From: Paenibacillus assamensis DSM 18201
GTDB lineage: Bacteria > Bacillota > Bacilli > Paenibacillales > Paenibacillaceae
Direction: 5' to 3'
Assembly: GCF_000422445.1 (NCBI RefSeq)
Contig: NZ_AULU01000011.1
Coordinates: 1-64,000, forward strand
Length of the DNA stretch: 64,000 nt
The notes below the pieces were generated by a model that was not told where the DNA came from, did not search any database, and worked only from the letters and a program-made list of their open reading frames with translations. Position 1 is the stretch's first letter. Each line of letters starts with the position of its first letter. The position numbers and the translations under genes are program-made. Positions 61,882 through 64,000 of the stretch are shown here, piece by piece.

Positions 61882-64000
61882 ATGGAACAGTTCGTGCATT
61901 TACATGTACACAGCGAATATAGTCTGCTGGATGGGGCAGCCCGTATTGACGCATTGGCGAAGAGAGCAGCTGATTATGGTATGAAGGCACTGGCGCTCAC
62001 GGATCATGGTGTCATGTACGGCACGATCGCCTTTTATAAGGCATGCCGCAAGCATGGAATTAAGCCCATTATTGGTATGGAGGCATACGTTACCGCTGGC
62101 ACGTTATCGGATCGTGGGACACGCAAGGAACAGCCGATTTATCATTTGATTTTGCTGGCGAAAAATAACGAAGGTTATCGCAATTTGATGCGTATGTGCA
62201 GCATTGGTCACTTGGAAGGCTTCCATTATAAGCCTCGGATTGATAAAGAGACGATGCACCGCTATTCGGAAGGTGTTATCGCTTTAAGCGCGTGCTTAGG
62301 CGGTGAAGTGGCACAGCATGTGCTGCATGATCGAATAGATGAGGCTCGCCAGGTTGCGATGACGTACCGAGATATATTTAAGGATGGTTTCTACTTGGAG
62401 CTGCAAGATCATGGGCTTCCTGATCAGAAGAAGGTCAATATTGGTCTCATTGCACTTAGTGAAGAGCTAGGCATTCCATTAGTTGCAACGAATGATGTTC
62501 ATTATATGGAACAATCAGATGCCGCTGTTCAGGATGTGCTTATATGTATCGGTACAGGCAAGACGGTGGAGGAAAAGGCACGATTGCGTTTCTCCTCTGA
62601 TCAAATGTACATGAAATCTGGCTCGGATATGTTGAAGCTGTTTCCGCATGTCCCGCAAGCGATCTCGAATACGGCTGATATTGCTGAACAGTGTAATGTT
62701 GAGATTGAGCTGGGCACACATGTGCTTCCTGAATTTAGTCCAATCCCAAGCGAGATGACGGCTTCTTCTTATTTGGCTGAGTTGTGCCAAGCGGGATTAC
62801 ATGCTAGATATGAGCACTTGTCAGAATGGAAGGATGAACAGTTCCGACTTCAAGCCCAAGAGCGTCTTGCTTATGAGTTGAAAACAATTGATGCGATGGG
62901 CTTCTCGGATTATTTTCTAATTGTTTGGGATTTCATTCGCTTTGCGCATGAGCAAGGCATTATGACAGGTCCTGGACGTGGATCTTCTGCTGGAAGTTTG
63001 GTTGCATACACGCTTCGAATTACGAATGTAGATCCGTTAAAATACAAGTTATTGTTTGAGCGATTTTTGAATCCAGAGCGCATTACGATGCCTGATATCG
63101 ACATTGACTTCAATGATGAGCGTCGTGATGAAGTTATTGCCTATGTCGCAGAGAAATATGGGAGAGATCATGTTGCTCAAATAATAACGTTCGGTACGAT
63201 GGCAGCTCGAGCTGCTGTGCGTGATGTTGGTCGTGTATTGGATGTCCCCTACCATGAGACAGATAAGGCGGCCAAGCTGATTCCATCTGCCGTTGGCATG
63301 ACCTTAGATAAGGCGTTGTCGCTCAGCAATGAACTGCGGGAGTGGCGGGAGAAGGAAACTCGTATTAATGATCTTATCAGTATGGCACTTAAGGTAGAGG
63401 GCATGCCGCGACATGCTTCCACCCATGCTGCCGGTGTCATTATTGGCCCTGAACCGTTAACGAATTATGTGCCGCTTCAGGAAGGCACAGAGCGTGTACC
63501 TTTGACGCAGTTTTCCATGGAGCATCTAGAAGCAGTCGGATTGTTGAAGATGGATTTCCTAGGCTTACGGACTTTGTCGATCATTGAACGCACGTTGAAT
63601 TGGATTAAGGCGAAGACAGGAGAAAGCCTTGATCTTGATCGAGTCAATGACGAAGACGCGAAGACGTATGAATTGCTAGGCAGAGGCGAGACGACAGGGT
63701 TGTTTCAATTAGAATCAGCTGGGGTGCGCCGTGTGCTTCGAGATTTGAAGCCATCTGTATTTGAAGATATTGTATCGGTATTAGCATTGTATCGACCTGG
63801 TCCGATGGAGTTTATTCCTAACTTTATTTTGAGCAAGCATGGCAAACAGCCTGTACAGTATCCGCATCCTGATCTGGAGCCTATTTTGCAGGATACGTAC
63901 GGGATCATTGTATATCAAGAACAAATTATGCATATCGCCTCCAAGATGGCAGGCTTCTCTTTGGGAGAGGCGGACTTGCTCCGCAGAGCGGTATCCAAGA
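61882..64000 (+). CDS. dnaE: DNA polymerase III alpha subunit DnaE (3' end outside window)
   Basis: The first 706 codons of dnaE are present and the frame runs off the right edge. It has a PHP domain at the N-terminus (FVHLHVHSEYSLLDGA, ALTDHG). The polymerase core has GPGRGSSAGSLVAYTL (about residue 354) and the catalytic Asp pair in MPDIDIDFNDERRDEV, plus HASTHAAGVII, GLFQLESAGVRRVLRDL and ALYRPGPMEFIPNFI. In Bacillota DnaE extends RNA primers before handing over to PolC. ATG 61882 has GGAGTGAAAAGG upstream. About 60% of the usual length is visible. Confidence 0.97.
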   Translation, partial: MEQFVHLHVHSEYSLLDGAARIDALAKRAADYGMKALALTDHGVMYGTIAFYKACRKHGIKPIIGMEAYVTAGTLSDRGTRKEQPIYHLILLAKNNEGYRNLMRMCSIGHLEGFHYKPRIDKETMHRYSEGVIALSACLGGEVAQHVLHDRIDEARQVAMTYRDIFKDGFYLELQDHGLPDQKKVNIGLIALSEELGIPLVATNDVHYMEQSDAAVQDVLICIGTGKTVEEKARLRFSSDQMYMKSGSDMLKLFPHVPQAISNTADIAEQCNVEIELGTHVLPEFSPIPSEMTASSYLAELCQAGLHARYEHLSEWKDEQFRLQAQERLAYELKTIDAMGFSDYFLIVWDFIRFAHEQGIMTGPGRGSSAGSLVAYTLRITNVDPLKYKLLFERFLNPERITMPDIDIDFNDERRDEVIAYVAEKYGRDHVAQIITFGTMAARAAVRDVGRVLDVPYHETDKAAKLIPSAVGMTLDKALSLSNELREWREKETRINDLISMALKVEGMPRHASTHAAGVIIGPEPLTNYVPLQEGTERVPLTQFSMEHLEAVGLLKMDFLGLRTLSIIERTLNWIKAKTGESLDLDRVNDEDAKTYELLGRGETTGLFQLESAGVRRVLRDLKPSVFEDIVSVLALYRPGPMEFIPNFILSKHGKQPVQYPHPDLEPILQDTYGIIVYQEQIMHIASKMAGFSLGEADLLRRAVSK

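Overview
The window looks like chromosomal DNA of an endospore-forming member of the Bacillota, most likely a Paenibacillus or close relative. The reasons are the low-to-middling GC content by eye, AGGAGG-type ribosome binding sites, occasional TTG/GTG starts, and many spore genes (cwlJ, gerQ, yhbH, spoVR, ytvI, ytrH, ytrI, yheC/yheD paralogs). It also carries the sufCDSUB order and mtnK-mtnA pairing known from Bacillales. No rRNA, tRNA, CRISPR array, prophage or insertion sequence was recognised. The species call is inference from gene content only.

Layout. 1-4.4 kb: end of a 25-residue-repeat protein, two tandem AzoR-type oxidoreductases, the germination pair cwlJ-gerQ, and a UgtP-like glycolipid glucosyltransferase. 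4.5-7.7 kb (minus): a sulfate ABC transporter operon (small DUF2292 protein, sbp, cysT, cysW) without an ATPase gene. 8.2-13.6 kb: an aldo/keto reductase, a KapD-like exonuclease, a small membrane protein, and the spore pair yhbH-spoVR without prkA. 14-21.2 kb: a tripartite tricarboxylate transporter plus malic enzyme operon, divergent from a CitA/DcuS-type two-component system, with cre sites and a repeat array between them. 21.3-24.9 kb: a YwdK-like protein, a PAS-GGDEF-EAL protein, an unrecognised protein and YunC. 25-29.1 kb: the methionine salvage genes mtnK-mtnA, a Dps protein behind a PerR-like box, and an alpha carbonic anhydrase. 29.6-34.8 kb: the complete sufCDSUB iron-sulfur cluster operon.

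35.0-39.3 kb is a persulfide/sulfur-trafficking cluster matching the B. subtilis yrkE-F-H-I-J set (DsrE-like protein, membrane rhodanese, TusA-rhodanese, rhodanese-persulfide dioxygenase-like MBL, TusA, TauE-type exporter). It has CsoR/CstR-type ATACCC-GGGTAT palindromes, a decayed rhodanese pseudogene, and no repressor gene in the window. 39.3-49.5 kb: two HD-GYP proteins flanking uppP, an MMPL exporter, radical SAM YfkAB, YtvI, YpdA-like reductase and a HAD phosphatase. 49.5-57.6 kb: five consecutive YheC/YheD ATP-grasp spore-coat-type genes (minus), divergent from yheB and yheA. 57.7-64 kb: a small membrane protein, ytoI, a nitroreductase, ytpI, ytrI, ytrH and the first part of dnaE, which runs off the right edge.

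Two themes link the regions. The first is sulfur flow: sulfate import, methionine salvage, Fe-S assembly, persulfide handling and a bacillithiol-type reductase. The sulfate and mtn promoter regions share a similar short box. The second is sporulation and germination: CwlJ/GerQ, YhbH/SpoVR, the YheC/D set, YtvI and YtrH/I.
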